Shown: in pieces, positions 15,367 to 22,672 of the stretch
Numbering within the stretch: position 1 is the first letter of the stretch
How the letters are laid out: the number at the start of each line of letters is the position of its first letter
From: Candidatus Blautia avicola
GTDB taxonomy: Bacteria > Bacillota > Clostridia > Lachnospirales > Lachnospiraceae
Assembly: GCA_019120515.1 (NCBI GenBank)
Contig: DWUY01000090.1
Location: 1 to 40,354 of the forward strand
DNA: 40,354 nucleotides
Reading direction: 5' to 3'
Position numbers and translations under genes: made by a program
The notes under the pieces: model-generated
What the model was told of the DNA's origin: nothing
Database searches by the model: none
The model's input: only the letters and a program-made list of their open reading frames with translations

Positions 15367-16212
15367 TTATTTTACTTCTACCAGTTCAATGCGGAAGTTC
15401 AGTTCCTTGCCGGCCATTTCGTGGTTGGCGTCAAAAGTGATGGTAGTCTCGTCCTTTTCGGTTACGGTAACAGGGAAAGGCTGTCCATACTGATTGGAGA
15501 GATATACCCGCTGTCCTGCCTGAAGGTCCTCAGAACCTGGAAGCTGTGCGATCTCAAGGGTAAAGACGGCATTAGGATCCGGCATGCCGTAGGCTTCTTC
15601 CGGCATCAGATGAACGTCTACCACCTGGCCCACTTCCATATCTGCCACTGCCGCGTCAAATCCTCGGATCATCTGGCCTGCGCCGCAGATAAATTCCAGA
15701 GGTTCTCCCCGGTCATAAGAAGAATCAAACTGAGTCCCGTCATTAAAGGTCCCTCTGTAATGGGTACAGCAGGTCTTTCCTACGTTGCGCCCTGTAAGAG
15801 CAGGGCCCGCGCCGCAGGAGCCCCCGCAGTTTCCGCAGGTATGGCCTTCTTCATGATGGCCGCAGCTGTGGCCTTCCTCATGATGATGGTCACAATTTGC
15901 TCCGGTGGATACCAGTTCTCCTTTCAGATAGGCTTCCACTGCCTGATCTGCGTCTCCCTGGGCTCCGGCGCACAGTTCCACTCCGGCTTCTTCAAGGGCA
16001 GCCTGAGCGCCGCCGCCGATACCTCCGCAGATCAGCACATCTACATCCTGATCTGCCAGCAGCCCTGCAAGAGCGCCGTGGCCGGTTCCATTGGATCCGA
16101 TCACTTCACTGGAGATCACTTTGTTATCTTCAACTTCATACACCTTAAAAAATTCTGTTTTTCCAAAATGCTGGAAGATATTTCCATTGTCGTAAGTTAC
16201 AGCTATCTTCAT
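15367..16212 (-). CDS. NifX-type domain / His-Cys-rich linker / SlyD-like FKBP isomerase fusion
   Basis: This 281-residue three-part protein has residues 1-105 as a dinitrogenase iron-molybdenum cofactor-binding (NifX/NifB C-terminal) domain, with IAVTYDNGNIFQHFG and ICGGIGGGAQAAL. Residues 107-133 are a metal-binding linker with seven His and five Cys, plus a CC pair at 148-149. Residues 138-281 are an FKBP-type peptidyl-prolyl isomerase with an inserted flap domain, like SlyD (PEEAYGMPDPNAVF). SlyD carries its His/Cys tail at the C-terminus and delivers nickel, whereas here the metal site lies between the domains. A metal or Fe-S cluster chaperone role is inferred. GAGGAAAG precedes the ATG. 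Confidence 0.88.
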   Translation of the reverse strand: MKIAVTYDNGNIFQHFGKTEFFKVYEVEDNKVISSEVIGSNGTGHGALAGLLADQDVDVLICGGIGGGAQAALEEAGVELCAGAQGDADQAVEAYLKGELVSTGANCDHHHEEGHSCGHHEEGHTCGNCGGSCGAGPALTGRNVGKTCCTHYRGTFNDGTQFDSSYDRGEPLEFICGAGQMIRGFDAAVADMEVGQVVDVHLMPEEAYGMPDPNAVFTLEIAQLPGSEDLQAGQRVYLSNQYGQPFPVTVTEKDETTITFDANHEMAGKELNFRIELVEVK

Positions 16213-16294
16213 GTTCTTTCCTCATCTTTCTTCTTGGTTCCTGCCAGCCATAGTCGCCAAAGGGCGCTGTCACAAACTCGCAGCCTCTTCTACC

Positions 16295-16322
16295 ATTATC
16301 CCTATTCCCGGCGTAATGTCAA
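16295..16322 (-). promoter_or_regulatory. promoter of the NifX-FKBP gene
   Basis: On the minus strand TTGACA (16317-16322) and GATAAT (16295-16300) are 16 bases apart. They give a leader of about 80 nt. Confidence 0.6.
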
Positions 16323-16352
16323 TACTCTAAAAAAGATTTAAAAAAATTCTTC

Positions 16353-16634
16353 CTACAGTCCGTTCCTGTAAATATCATTGATCACTGCCTGGGCATGTTC
16401 CAGTTCTTTTTTCTCCATGATCTGCTGCCGGTCGCTTAAGATAGCCAGCATTTCATCCACCACATCCTCGATCCTGGGATCTGTGACCCGGTACAGGTAT
16501 CCCAGCATTCTTGTAGACGTATAGTCTGTATTCATATACTTGTAAGCAATTTCCTTGCAGAATTTTTCCGGGTATCCTTTGTCCAGCAAAGCTTTATACA
16601 CTTCATCCGTTCTCTCTGTTCCCATCTTTCTCAC
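16353..16634 (-). CDS. small helical protein of unknown function
   Basis: This 93-residue, charged, apparently all-helical protein reads TDEVYKALLDKGYPEKFCKEIAYKYMNTDYTSTRMLGYLYR and ends in a Glu/Lys-rich helix. No family is recognised. Its start overlaps the stop of the DUF1653 gene by 4 bases, so the two are co-translated. Because the overlap is at its start, the frame is well supported despite its size. Confidence 0.7.
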   Translation of the reverse strand: MRKMGTERTDEVYKALLDKGYPEKFCKEIAYKYMNTDYTSTRMLGYLYRVTDPRIEDVVDEMLAILSDRQQIMEKKELEHAQAVINDIYRNGL

Positions 16635-17086
16635 CCCTGGACTTTCTCAAACCGGTATTTCTGACGGATATCCGGATATTTTTCTTTGTCTACCTCGCTC
16701 ATAAACATGGCGTAAGGTCTGGCAGAAATTTTAAAGGGCGCGTAAAGTCCCTGATAGACCACCAGCATTTCCCCGGTTTCCGTATGCTGGGCAAAGGCAA
16801 GGACTTTATAGAGATATTCCGAGGTCTCCTGGGAAACCCACTCTCTCTTAAAATGCCGGACAATATCCCCCGGCCGTATATCTCTTTGCATTTCTTCCGG
16901 TACAGGTTCCGGCTCCGGTTCTGTATCCAGTTCCATATATTCTTCCCTGTCAAGAGAAATAGGTACTCCGGTTTTCCCTGTAATGTGGACGCCCCCGTAC
17001 CAGGTGCCTTCCACTTCGAAAATGTCTCCGATATCATATTCCGATGTGTATTCATCATTCTTCTTGATGATCCTGATCCTGCTCAT
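16631..17086 (-). CDS. DUF1653-domain protein
   Basis: This 151-residue protein has as its second half (about 68-150) a DUF1653 domain: RPGDIVRHFKREWVSQ, YLYKVLAFAQHTETGEMLVVYQ, and a tail with KYPDIRQKYRFEKV. DUF1653 is a small beta-rich domain of unknown function. The N-terminal part (about 1-55) reads like a short SH3-like strand set (YDIGDIFEVEGTWYGGVHI). Pro/Glu repeats (EPEPEPVPEE) link the two halves. It is followed by the coupled 93-residue gene and preceded 18 bases upstream by the DUF1810 gene. Confidence 0.85.
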   Translation of the reverse strand: MSRIRIIKKNDEYTSEYDIGDIFEVEGTWYGGVHITGKTGVPISLDREEYMELDTEPEPEPVPEEMQRDIRPGDIVRHFKREWVSQETSEYLYKVLAFAQHTETGEMLVVYQGLYAPFKISARPYAMFMSEVDKEKYPDIRQKYRFEKVQG

Positions 17087-17104
17087 TCAAACTTCCTCCA
17101 GATT

Positions 17105-17530
17105 TTATCCTGATATTTTTTCCAATAATGCTATGGTTTTCTGATCTCTTCTCCCGCCATAGTATTTTTCTATTACTTTGGTAAAGACCCCGCCTTTTCC
17201 TTCTGCCGCCTCAAACAAGGTCATAGAGGAAAGCAGCTTCAGATCATCGGGACTGCCCAATACCTGGTGAGGGTCATCTGTATCCAGTTCCAGCAGGGCC
17301 TGGCAGATAGTCCTCAAATTTTCTCCCAGGTAAGGATCCTTCAGAAAATCTTCCGCCTCTTTCAGATCCTGAATGCCATAATAAGCCGACATACTGCTGA
17401 ACCCCAGTCCCCGGATCTGGGGAAAGATATACCACATCCAGTGGCTTCTCTTGCGGCCCCTGCGGATCTCTTCCAGGGCCAGGTCAAAATCCTGTTTCTG
17501 CGCCTCTATAAAGCGCTGCAGATCGCTCAT
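17105..17530 (-). CDS. DUF1810-family protein
   Basis: This 141-residue single-domain protein belongs to the DUF1810 family. It opens with LQRFIEAQKQDFDLALEEIRRGRKRSHWMWYIFPQIRGLG, the family hallmark, and continues AYYGIQDLKEAEDFLKDPYLGENL. The length is typical. The family is calpastatin-like in old annotation only, and its function is unknown. The first gene of a three-gene run with the DUF1653 and 93-residue proteins, it may act with them. Confidence 0.88.
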   Translation of the reverse strand: MSDLQRFIEAQKQDFDLALEEIRRGRKRSHWMWYIFPQIRGLGFSSMSAYYGIQDLKEAEDFLKDPYLGENLRTICQALLELDTDDPHQVLGSPDDLKLLSSMTLFEAAEGKGGVFTKVIEKYYGGRRDQKTIALLEKISG

Positions 17531-17657
17531 ATTCCTGTTCTCCTTTCCTGTTTCTGGTACAAAGATTCCTTTCTCCTGATGTTGGAGGCAAAAGGTCCTG
17601 GTATCTTTTCATTGTATCTCACAGCTTCCGGTTTGTCATTATTTTTCATTTACCACC

Positions 17658-17686
17658 TTGCTATTTTCTCCGGTTACCCATAGAAT
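17658..17686 (+). promoter_or_regulatory. promoter of the bile salt hydrolase gene
   Basis: TTGCTA (17658-17663) and TAGAAT (17681-17686) are 17 bases apart. GAAAGGAGG precedes the ATG at 17733. Confidence 0.6.
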
Positions 17687-17732
17687 AATAGTACTAACCT
17701 AAAATATTCTCCCTGAGAAAGGAGGCATTTCT

Positions 17733-18677
17733 ATGTGCACTTGTATCACTTACGAAAACGGTGATTTTTATTTTGGACGGAATCTGGATCTGGACGTTTC
17801 TTTCGGAGAGGCGGTTACCATCACTCCCAGAAATTTTCTTCTGGACTTTTCCAGAGCCGGAAAGATGGAGCGGCACTATGCAATGATCGGCATGGCTTCC
17901 GCAAATGAAACCTTTCCTTTGTACGCAGAAGCAGTAAATGAAAAAGGACTGGCCATGGCAGGCCTGAATTTCCCGGGCAATGCCTTTTACCAGGAGCCTG
18001 ACGGAAAAGGGCTGGAACTTGCGTCTTTTGAGATCATTGCCTGGATATTGGGAAAATGTGCTTCCGTAGAAGAGGCAGGAGCATACCTTACAGACATGAA
18101 GATCGTAAACCTTTCTTTCGCGCCCCAGATGCCTGCGGCTCCTCTTCACTGGATGCTGGCTGACCGGCATAAATGCCTGGTCCTGGAAGCTGTGGAAGAA
18201 GGACTGAAAGTATATGAAAATCCTTTCGGAGTACTGACCAACAATCCGCCTTTCCCCTTCCATCAGATGAATATGGGAAATTATCTGAATCTTACTTCCA
18301 GGAGTCCCGAAAACCGTTTTTCGGACAGGCTGGATCTGAAGCCCTGTTCCCAGGGAATGGGGGCTCTGGGCCTTCCGGGAGACGCTTCCTCGGCCTCCCG
18401 CTTTGTCCGGGCTGCCTTTTTTAAATGGAATTCTGTGTCAGAACCTTCAGAGCAGGCAGATGTTTCCCAGTTTTTTCATATCCTGGACGGAGTCGCCATG
18501 ATCCGGGGATCGGTGATAACCGGGCAGGGAACCTGTGATATCACCCTATATTCCAGCTGTATAAATACCCGGACCGGCGTTTATTATTATAAGACCTATG
18601 AAGACAGCCGTCTGCGCAGGATCGATATGCATCAGGCGGATCTGGAAGAAAAAAGACTGATAACCGTAACCGGCTGA
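17733..18677 (+). CDS. bsh: bile salt hydrolase (choloylglycine hydrolase family)
   Basis: This 314-residue N-terminal-nucleophile hydrolase splits glycine or taurine from conjugated bile salts. After Met removal Cys2 becomes the nucleophile. The other family residues are present: Arg16 and Asp19 (GRNLDLD), Asn79 (AGLNFPG), Asn170 (VLTNN) and Arg223 (SASRFVRAAF). The loop before GLPGD reads QGMG, the G-x-G form that I recall being linked to glycine-conjugate preference, as against S-R-x. There is no signal peptide, so it is cytosolic like other BSHs. A permease gene follows 62 bases downstream. Penicillin V acylase is the alternative within the family, but length and motifs favour BSH. Confidence 0.93.
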   Translation: MCTCITYENGDFYFGRNLDLDVSFGEAVTITPRNFLLDFSRAGKMERHYAMIGMASANETFPLYAEAVNEKGLAMAGLNFPGNAFYQEPDGKGLELASFEIIAWILGKCASVEEAGAYLTDMKIVNLSFAPQMPAAPLHWMLADRHKCLVLEAVEEGLKVYENPFGVLTNNPPFPFHQMNMGNYLNLTSRSPENRFSDRLDLKPCSQGMGALGLPGDASSASRFVRAAFFKWNSVSEPSEQADVSQFFHILDGVAMIRGSVITGQGTCDITLYSSCINTRTGVYYYKTYEDSRLRRIDMHQADLEEKRLITVTG

Positions 18678-18739
18678 CAAAAGCTGGCCTATGTTTCAGG
18701 CAGCCGTTTCAGGTTTATCAAAACAACAAGGAGAATTTC

Positions 18740-19882
18740 ATGAAAAAAAAGAGATTTATATATTTTATCATTTTGCTTGCCCTGCTGATCCTCTGTATAA
18801 AATACAGCGACAGCATACTTGGATTTGCCGGATTTTTATGGAGCCTGGTCACGCCTCTTATCCTGGGCTGTGTGATCGCCTATATCCTGAATATCCTGGT
18901 CACCCGGATAGAAAGTCTTCCCTGTTTTACCAGGGAAGGCACTCTGCTTCGGAAAGTCCGCCGTCCCGTCAGTATCCTGGGATCCCTGGCAGTAATCCTT
19001 GCTATTGGAGTCCTGGTGATCCTCATTGTGATCCCCCAGCTGATACAGGCTATCGGGGTTATCGCAAAAGAAATCCCGACGGTAGTCTCTGAGATCAATG
19101 TCTGGCTGTCTTCTTTTGATAAAGACTGGCCCCAGCTCCAGAAATTCCTGGAATCCCTGAATGTAAACTGGCCTCAGATCCTGCAAAAAGCCGCTTCCTA
19201 TCTGACCAACGGACTGAGCAGCGTCTTTTCCTCTACCATGTATATCGTAAGCACTATCAGTTCCATAGCCGTTACCGCAGTTGTGGCCCTGATCTTTTCC
19301 ATTTACATACTTTCCGGAAGGGAAAAGCTTTTTTGCCAGTTCCAGACACTGGCCAGCACCTACCTGAATGAAAAATTTTACAAAGGAATGTGTGTGGTAC
19401 TAAAAACCGCTCACGATACTTTTACAAAATTTATCATAGGCCAGTGTACAGAAGCCGTGATCCTTGGCACTCTGTGTACCATCGGCATGCTGCTCTTCCG
19501 GTTTCCTTACGCCACCATGGTAGGCACCCTTATCGGAGCCACCGCCCTGCTGCCGGTAGTCGGCGCCTATCTGGGCGCCGCTGTAGGCGCTTTTATGATC
19601 TTTACCATTGATCCCTTAAAAGCCCTGGGCTTCCTGATCTTCATCGCCATCCTCCAACAGCTGGAAGGAAATCTCATCTATCCCAGGGTAGTAGGCTCCT
19701 CTGTAGGTCTGCCCGGTATCTGGGTCCTGGCGGCGGTTACCGTAGGCGGCGGTCTTGGCGGGATCATCGGTATGCTCCTGGCAGTTCCCGTGACAGCTAC
19801 CCTTTATAAGCTGCTTCAAAAAGATGTACAAAAAAGAAAGGCTGCCCTGCAGCCGAAAAAAGAAGAGGGACTGTCGCATTAG
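18740..19882 (+). CDS. AI-2E-family (PerM/YtvI) membrane permease
   Basis: This 380-residue integral membrane protein has two N-terminal hydrophobic helices, a soluble stretch (about 105-150), and five to six C-terminal helices, including TLIGATALLPVVGAYLGA and the conserved QQLEGNLIYPRVVGSSVGLPGIWVLAAV. The family contains the AI-2 exporter TqsA and Na+/H+ antiporters, so the substrate is open. AACAAGGAG precedes the ATG. It follows the bile salt hydrolase gene with only a weak hairpin between, so co-transcription is plausible. Its last codons (LSH-stop) are formed by the left arm of repeat copy B. Confidence 0.9.
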   Translation: MKKKRFIYFIILLALLILCIKYSDSILGFAGFLWSLVTPLILGCVIAYILNILVTRIESLPCFTREGTLLRKVRRPVSILGSLAVILAIGVLVILIVIPQLIQAIGVIAKEIPTVVSEINVWLSSFDKDWPQLQKFLESLNVNWPQILQKAASYLTNGLSSVFSSTMYIVSTISSIAVTAVVALIFSIYILSGREKLFCQFQTLASTYLNEKFYKGMCVVLKTAHDTFTKFIIGQCTEAVILGTLCTIGMLLFRFPYATMVGTLIGATALLPVVGAYLGAAVGAFMIFTIDPLKALGFLIFIAILQQLEGNLIYPRVVGSSVGLPGIWVLAAVTVGGGLGGIIGMLLAVPVTATLYKLLQKDVQKRKAALQPKKEEGLSH

Positions 19883-20011
19883 TCACATGTCAGGAATATT
19901 TATACATTTTATGCGAATTTGTCGAGCATAGCTTTGAGACTATAGGCTCAAAGCGGCACAGACTGAGCAATAAAATGTATAAATATTCTCGATTTTGATT
20001 AATGCGGCAGT
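19870..20011. repeat. 142-bp palindromic repeat, copy B
   Basis: This copy has the same length and architecture as copy A (15169-15310). The central 60 bases are almost identical between the copies, while the stems differ in paired fashion. Its left arm ACTGTCGCATTAG contains the stop codon of the upstream permease gene. The right arm is followed by pyrimidine-rich TTTCCTTCTCTTTTC, so it may also end transcription. It lies between convergent genes, like copy A. Confidence 0.8.
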
Positions 20012-20084
20012 TTCCTTCTCTTTTCTCCTCTCAGGTAATTCCCGGAAGGCTATGCCCCATGCTATCCAGGATCTGCTCCCGGGA

Positions 20085-21173
20085 TCAGTTTTCCGACCCT
20101 TCCGAAGATTCTGTTACAGAACGGTATTTTTCTTTCAGCTTTCTATAACCTTCCTCTTTCCGGAGAAAATCACATCTTTCCTCCTTCTCTATGGAGGTCA
20201 GAAGAACTTTGATCATCTGTTTTCCCGTATCTGATCCATCTGTTTCTGCGTTCTTTTTCTTCTGATGGGCAAAAAGAATGGAATCCTTCATCGCCCAGGG
20301 ATTCTCCAGGGCCTTCAGCATCTCTCCCAGGATTTCCACGCACCGTTTTCCGTCTCTCTCCTCCAATGCCACATCAAAGGCCGCCGTCAGTCCGCTGTAA
20401 CTCCATTTGAAGATCTCCATTACCTTCTGGCTGTACCTGGCCAGCTCCCAGGCTCTCTTATTCTCGCCTTCCCGTACAGATACCGTAGCAAGCTGATCAA
20501 GCATGAGAAAGACTTCCTGGATCAGACCGTTTAACTTTCTTTCCAGAAGTTCTGCCGCCTCCTGGTTTTTCCCTTCCTTCATATACATCATGATCTGAAG
20601 CTGTCTTTTATCTGTAGACTGATACTGGGGAAGCTGCTCAATAAGCTCTTCAGCTTTCTCATAGGCTTCCTCCTGGATGTACATAGCCGCCAGGGCATAC
20701 CTGGACAGATCTGCGGCATTTTTATCCTCACATTCCATAGCCCGCTCTAAAAGGGAAACCGCCAGAGCCTGAACTTCCTCTACCTTTTCCTCCGGATAGG
20801 AAAACAGGATCCGGATCCCCCGAAGCAGCGTGGCCATCTGATACAACAAAGCTCCGCACCGGGGATATTCTTTTATCCGCTTTTTTACCAGTTCCATAGT
20901 CTTTTCCAGATCTCCCTGCCGGGCAGTTTCCGCCACCTCATTCCCATAGGCCGCTATCTCTTCTTTTGAAAGATTTTCGTGAAAGCAGAGCAATGTATTG
21001 GGATCTGTGCCAAGAAGCCGGGCAAGAGCCGGAAGGATGGCCAGATCCGGACAGGTGGTCCCGCTTTCCCACTTGTTCACCGCCGGAGCAGACACTCCCA
21101 GATAGTCCGCCATCTGTTCCTGGGTAAAGCCCATGGCTCTCCTTTTTTCACGGATCACATCTTTCATTTCCAT
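20085..21173 (-). CDS. XRE-family transcriptional regulator with TPR-like C-terminus
   Basis: In this 362-residue protein residues 5-60 form a Cro/C1-type HTH (KRRAMGFTQEQMADYLGVSAPAVNKWESGTTCPDLAILPALARLLG). The remaining 300 residues are helical pairs resembling tetratricopeptide repeats (AYEKAEELIEQLPQYQS, NQEAAELLERKLNGLIQE). Such proteins often sense a peptide or partner through the repeats. AGGAGGAAACTTAT precedes the ATG. A GGAAGGCCTTCC palindrome lies upstream. No target gene is evident, as it is convergent with the permease and same-strand with the distant Rrf2 gene. Confidence 0.9.
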   Translation of the reverse strand: MEMKDVIREKRRAMGFTQEQMADYLGVSAPAVNKWESGTTCPDLAILPALARLLGTDPNTLLCFHENLSKEEIAAYGNEVAETARQGDLEKTMELVKKRIKEYPRCGALLYQMATLLRGIRILFSYPEEKVEEVQALAVSLLERAMECEDKNAADLSRYALAAMYIQEEAYEKAEELIEQLPQYQSTDKRQLQIMMYMKEGKNQEAAELLERKLNGLIQEVFLMLDQLATVSVREGENKRAWELARYSQKVMEIFKWSYSGLTAAFDVALEERDGKRCVEILGEMLKALENPWAMKDSILFAHQKKKNAETDGSDTGKQMIKVLLTSIEKEERCDFLRKEEGYRKLKEKYRSVTESSEGSEN

Positions 21174-21194
21174 ATAAGTTTCCTCCTGTTTTAT

Positions 21195-21215
21195 ACTATA
21201 CTTGGAAGGCCTTCC
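21195..21215 (-). promoter_or_regulatory. palindrome next to the XRE gene's -10 box
   Basis: GGAAGGCCTTCC (21204-21215) is a perfect 12-bp palindrome three bases upstream of a TATAGT -10 hexamer (minus strand, 21195-21200). It is where a self-repressing XRE dimer would bind. No good -35 is seen. Confidence 0.5.
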
Positions 21216-21282
21216 TGGTCTTATTGTAGCAGAGAGGATCCCGGCTGTATATTGAGAGCTTTTTAATCTTCAGGCAGTTTTT

Positions 21283-21756
21283 TTAACTATAGGTTAAAGG
21301 ATTTTCCCTTGGGGCATCCCCTGGCTTCTCTGCTCCCTGATGATAAGTTTCGATCATAGAAGCCAAAGAGATCCCCTCCATGGTCTTTTTTATAGATTCT
21401 TCGATTTTCTGATAGGGATCCTGAAGAACCCGGCGGATATTCCTGGCTATGGGGCATTTGCTTCCCGCGCAGGAATGAATGCCGATAAGGGAGGAAAGTC
21501 CCTCCGGCTCCAGGGCGCTGTATATCTCATATAGAGTAATTTCTTCAGGGTCTTTTTCCAGCCGCGCCCCGCCCTTTCCTCTCTCTACACTGATCAGCCC
21601 CGCTTTTTTCAAGGCGCTTAAGGTATACCGGATCACCACTGGATTACAGCTTGTACTCTGGGCAAGGAGAGTACTGGTCACCCTGGCTTTTTCCCGGGCT
21701 TCATAGATAAAAATAAGGCAGTGGACCGCAATGGAACATTTCATACTGATCTGCAT
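21283..21756 (-). CDS. Rrf2-family transcriptional regulator
   Basis: This 157-residue winged-helix regulator of the IscR/NsrR family has an N-terminal HTH (VTSTLLAQSTSCNPVVIRYTLSALKKAGLISVERGKGGARL) and a C-terminal dimer helix. IscR and NsrR hold an Fe-S cluster with three cysteines; here only Cys96 and Cys101 (HSCAGSKCP) lie in that region, with Cys37 in the HTH. A redox or metal switch is possible but not proven. It is divergent from an EFR1 ferredoxin gene, and two identical-format operators sit between them. GAAAGAGGAG precedes its ATG. Confidence 0.92.
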   Translation of the reverse strand: MQISMKCSIAVHCLIFIYEAREKARVTSTLLAQSTSCNPVVIRYTLSALKKAGLISVERGKGGARLEKDPEEITLYEIYSALEPEGLSSLIGIHSCAGSKCPIARNIRRVLQDPYQKIEESIKKTMEGISLASMIETYHQGAEKPGDAPRENPLTYS

Positions 21757-21783
21757 AGCAACTCCTCTTTCTTAAAGGTTTAA

Positions 21784-21802
21784 TGTAAATCTTGACTTTA
21801 CA
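21784..21802. promoter_or_regulatory. Rrf2-type operator 1 overlapping the -35 box
   Basis: TGTAAA-N7-TTTACA overlaps the TTGACT -35 box (21792-21797) of the ferredoxin gene. Its -10 TACACT is at 21815-21820, with a spacer of 17. Confidence 0.75.
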
Positions 21803-21829
21803 TCAACCCAATGCTACACTGTTTACAGA

Positions 21830-21848
21830 TGTAAATTCATGATTTACA
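21830..21848. promoter_or_regulatory. Rrf2-type operator 2 downstream of the -10 box
   Basis: A second TGTAAA-N7-TTTACA lies 46 bases from the first (about four and a half helical turns) and covers the transcribed leader. Further TTTACA half-sites occur at 21822-21827 and 21854-21859. Confidence 0.75.
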
Positions 21849-21893
21849 TATTATTTTACATTTTTCTCGGAAAATGACAAGGAGGTATTTAGA

Positions 21894-22655
21894 ATGAAAT
21901 TTTATGAAATCTGTTTCAGCCCTACAGGGGGCACCAAAAAAGCCGCAGATATGCTGGCGGAAAAGCTGGCAGAAGAAATCCAGTCTGTAGATCTTACCGA
22001 TTACAAAACTGACTTTTCAGGAATTTCCCTGGAAGAAGATGATGAAGCTATTATCGCCGTTCCTTCCTATGGCGGCCGTGTGCCGGAAACAGCGGTAAAA
22101 CGTCTTTCCCTGATCAAAGGAAACCAGGCAAAGGCTATCCTTGTCTGTGTCTATGGCAACCGGGCCTATGAAGACACTCTTGTGGAACTGGAAGATACGG
22201 CTAAAGCTGCTGGATTCCGGATCACAGCCGCAGTTGCCGCTGTGGCCGAACATTCCATTGCCCGCCAGATCGCAGCCGGACGTCCCGATCCTCAGGATCA
22301 GGCACAGCTTACAGACTTTGCAGAAAAGATCCGGGAAAAACTCTCTTCAGGAAGCACCGCAGAACCTGCTATTCCCGGCAATCGTCCGTATAAAAAAGCC
22401 GGTGGCGCCGGTATGGTTCCAAAACCAACCAGAGACTGTGTAAAATGCGGCATATGCGCCGAGAAATGTCCGGTTCAGGCTATTGATAGAGAGGATCCTC
22501 ACAAAACAGACAGCAATAAATGCATTTCCTGTATGCGGTGTATTTCCGTCTGTCCTCACTCTGCCAGAAAAGTAAACAGTGTCATGCTGGCAGCAGTGAA
22601 TACCATGCTGAAAAAAGCATGCGCCCAGAGGAAAGACTGCGAACTCTATCTGTAA
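21894..22655 (+). CDS. EFR1-family ferrodoxin (flavodoxin-like plus 2[4Fe-4S])
   Basis: This 253-residue electron-transfer protein has an N-terminal flavodoxin-like domain that binds FMN through SPTGGTKK (about 10-17) and IAVPSYGGRVP (about 55-65). The C-terminus has two 4Fe-4S ferredoxin motifs: CVKCGICAEKCP (about 182-193) and CISCMRCISVCP (about 211-222). It should pass electrons between flavin and clusters in the cytosol, but the redox partner is not in the window. Expression is likely blocked by the divergent Rrf2 protein through twin operators, suggesting induction by redox, nitrosative or sulfur stress. AAGGAGG precedes the ATG. Confidence 0.9.
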   Translation: MKFYEICFSPTGGTKKAADMLAEKLAEEIQSVDLTDYKTDFSGISLEEDDEAIIAVPSYGGRVPETAVKRLSLIKGNQAKAILVCVYGNRAYEDTLVELEDTAKAAGFRITAAVAAVAEHSIARQIAAGRPDPQDQAQLTDFAEKIREKLSSGSTAEPAIPGNRPYKKAGGAGMVPKPTRDCVKCGICAEKCPVQAIDREDPHKTDSNKCISCMRCISVCPHSARKVNSVMLAAVNTMLKKACAQRKDCELYL

Positions 22656-22672
22656 AAAACATATCCGGATAT

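Noticed and set aside
15169-20011. Two repeats as a possible CRISPR array
   Set aside because: There are only two copies 4.7 kb apart, each palindromic and 142 bp long, with genes between and no spacers.
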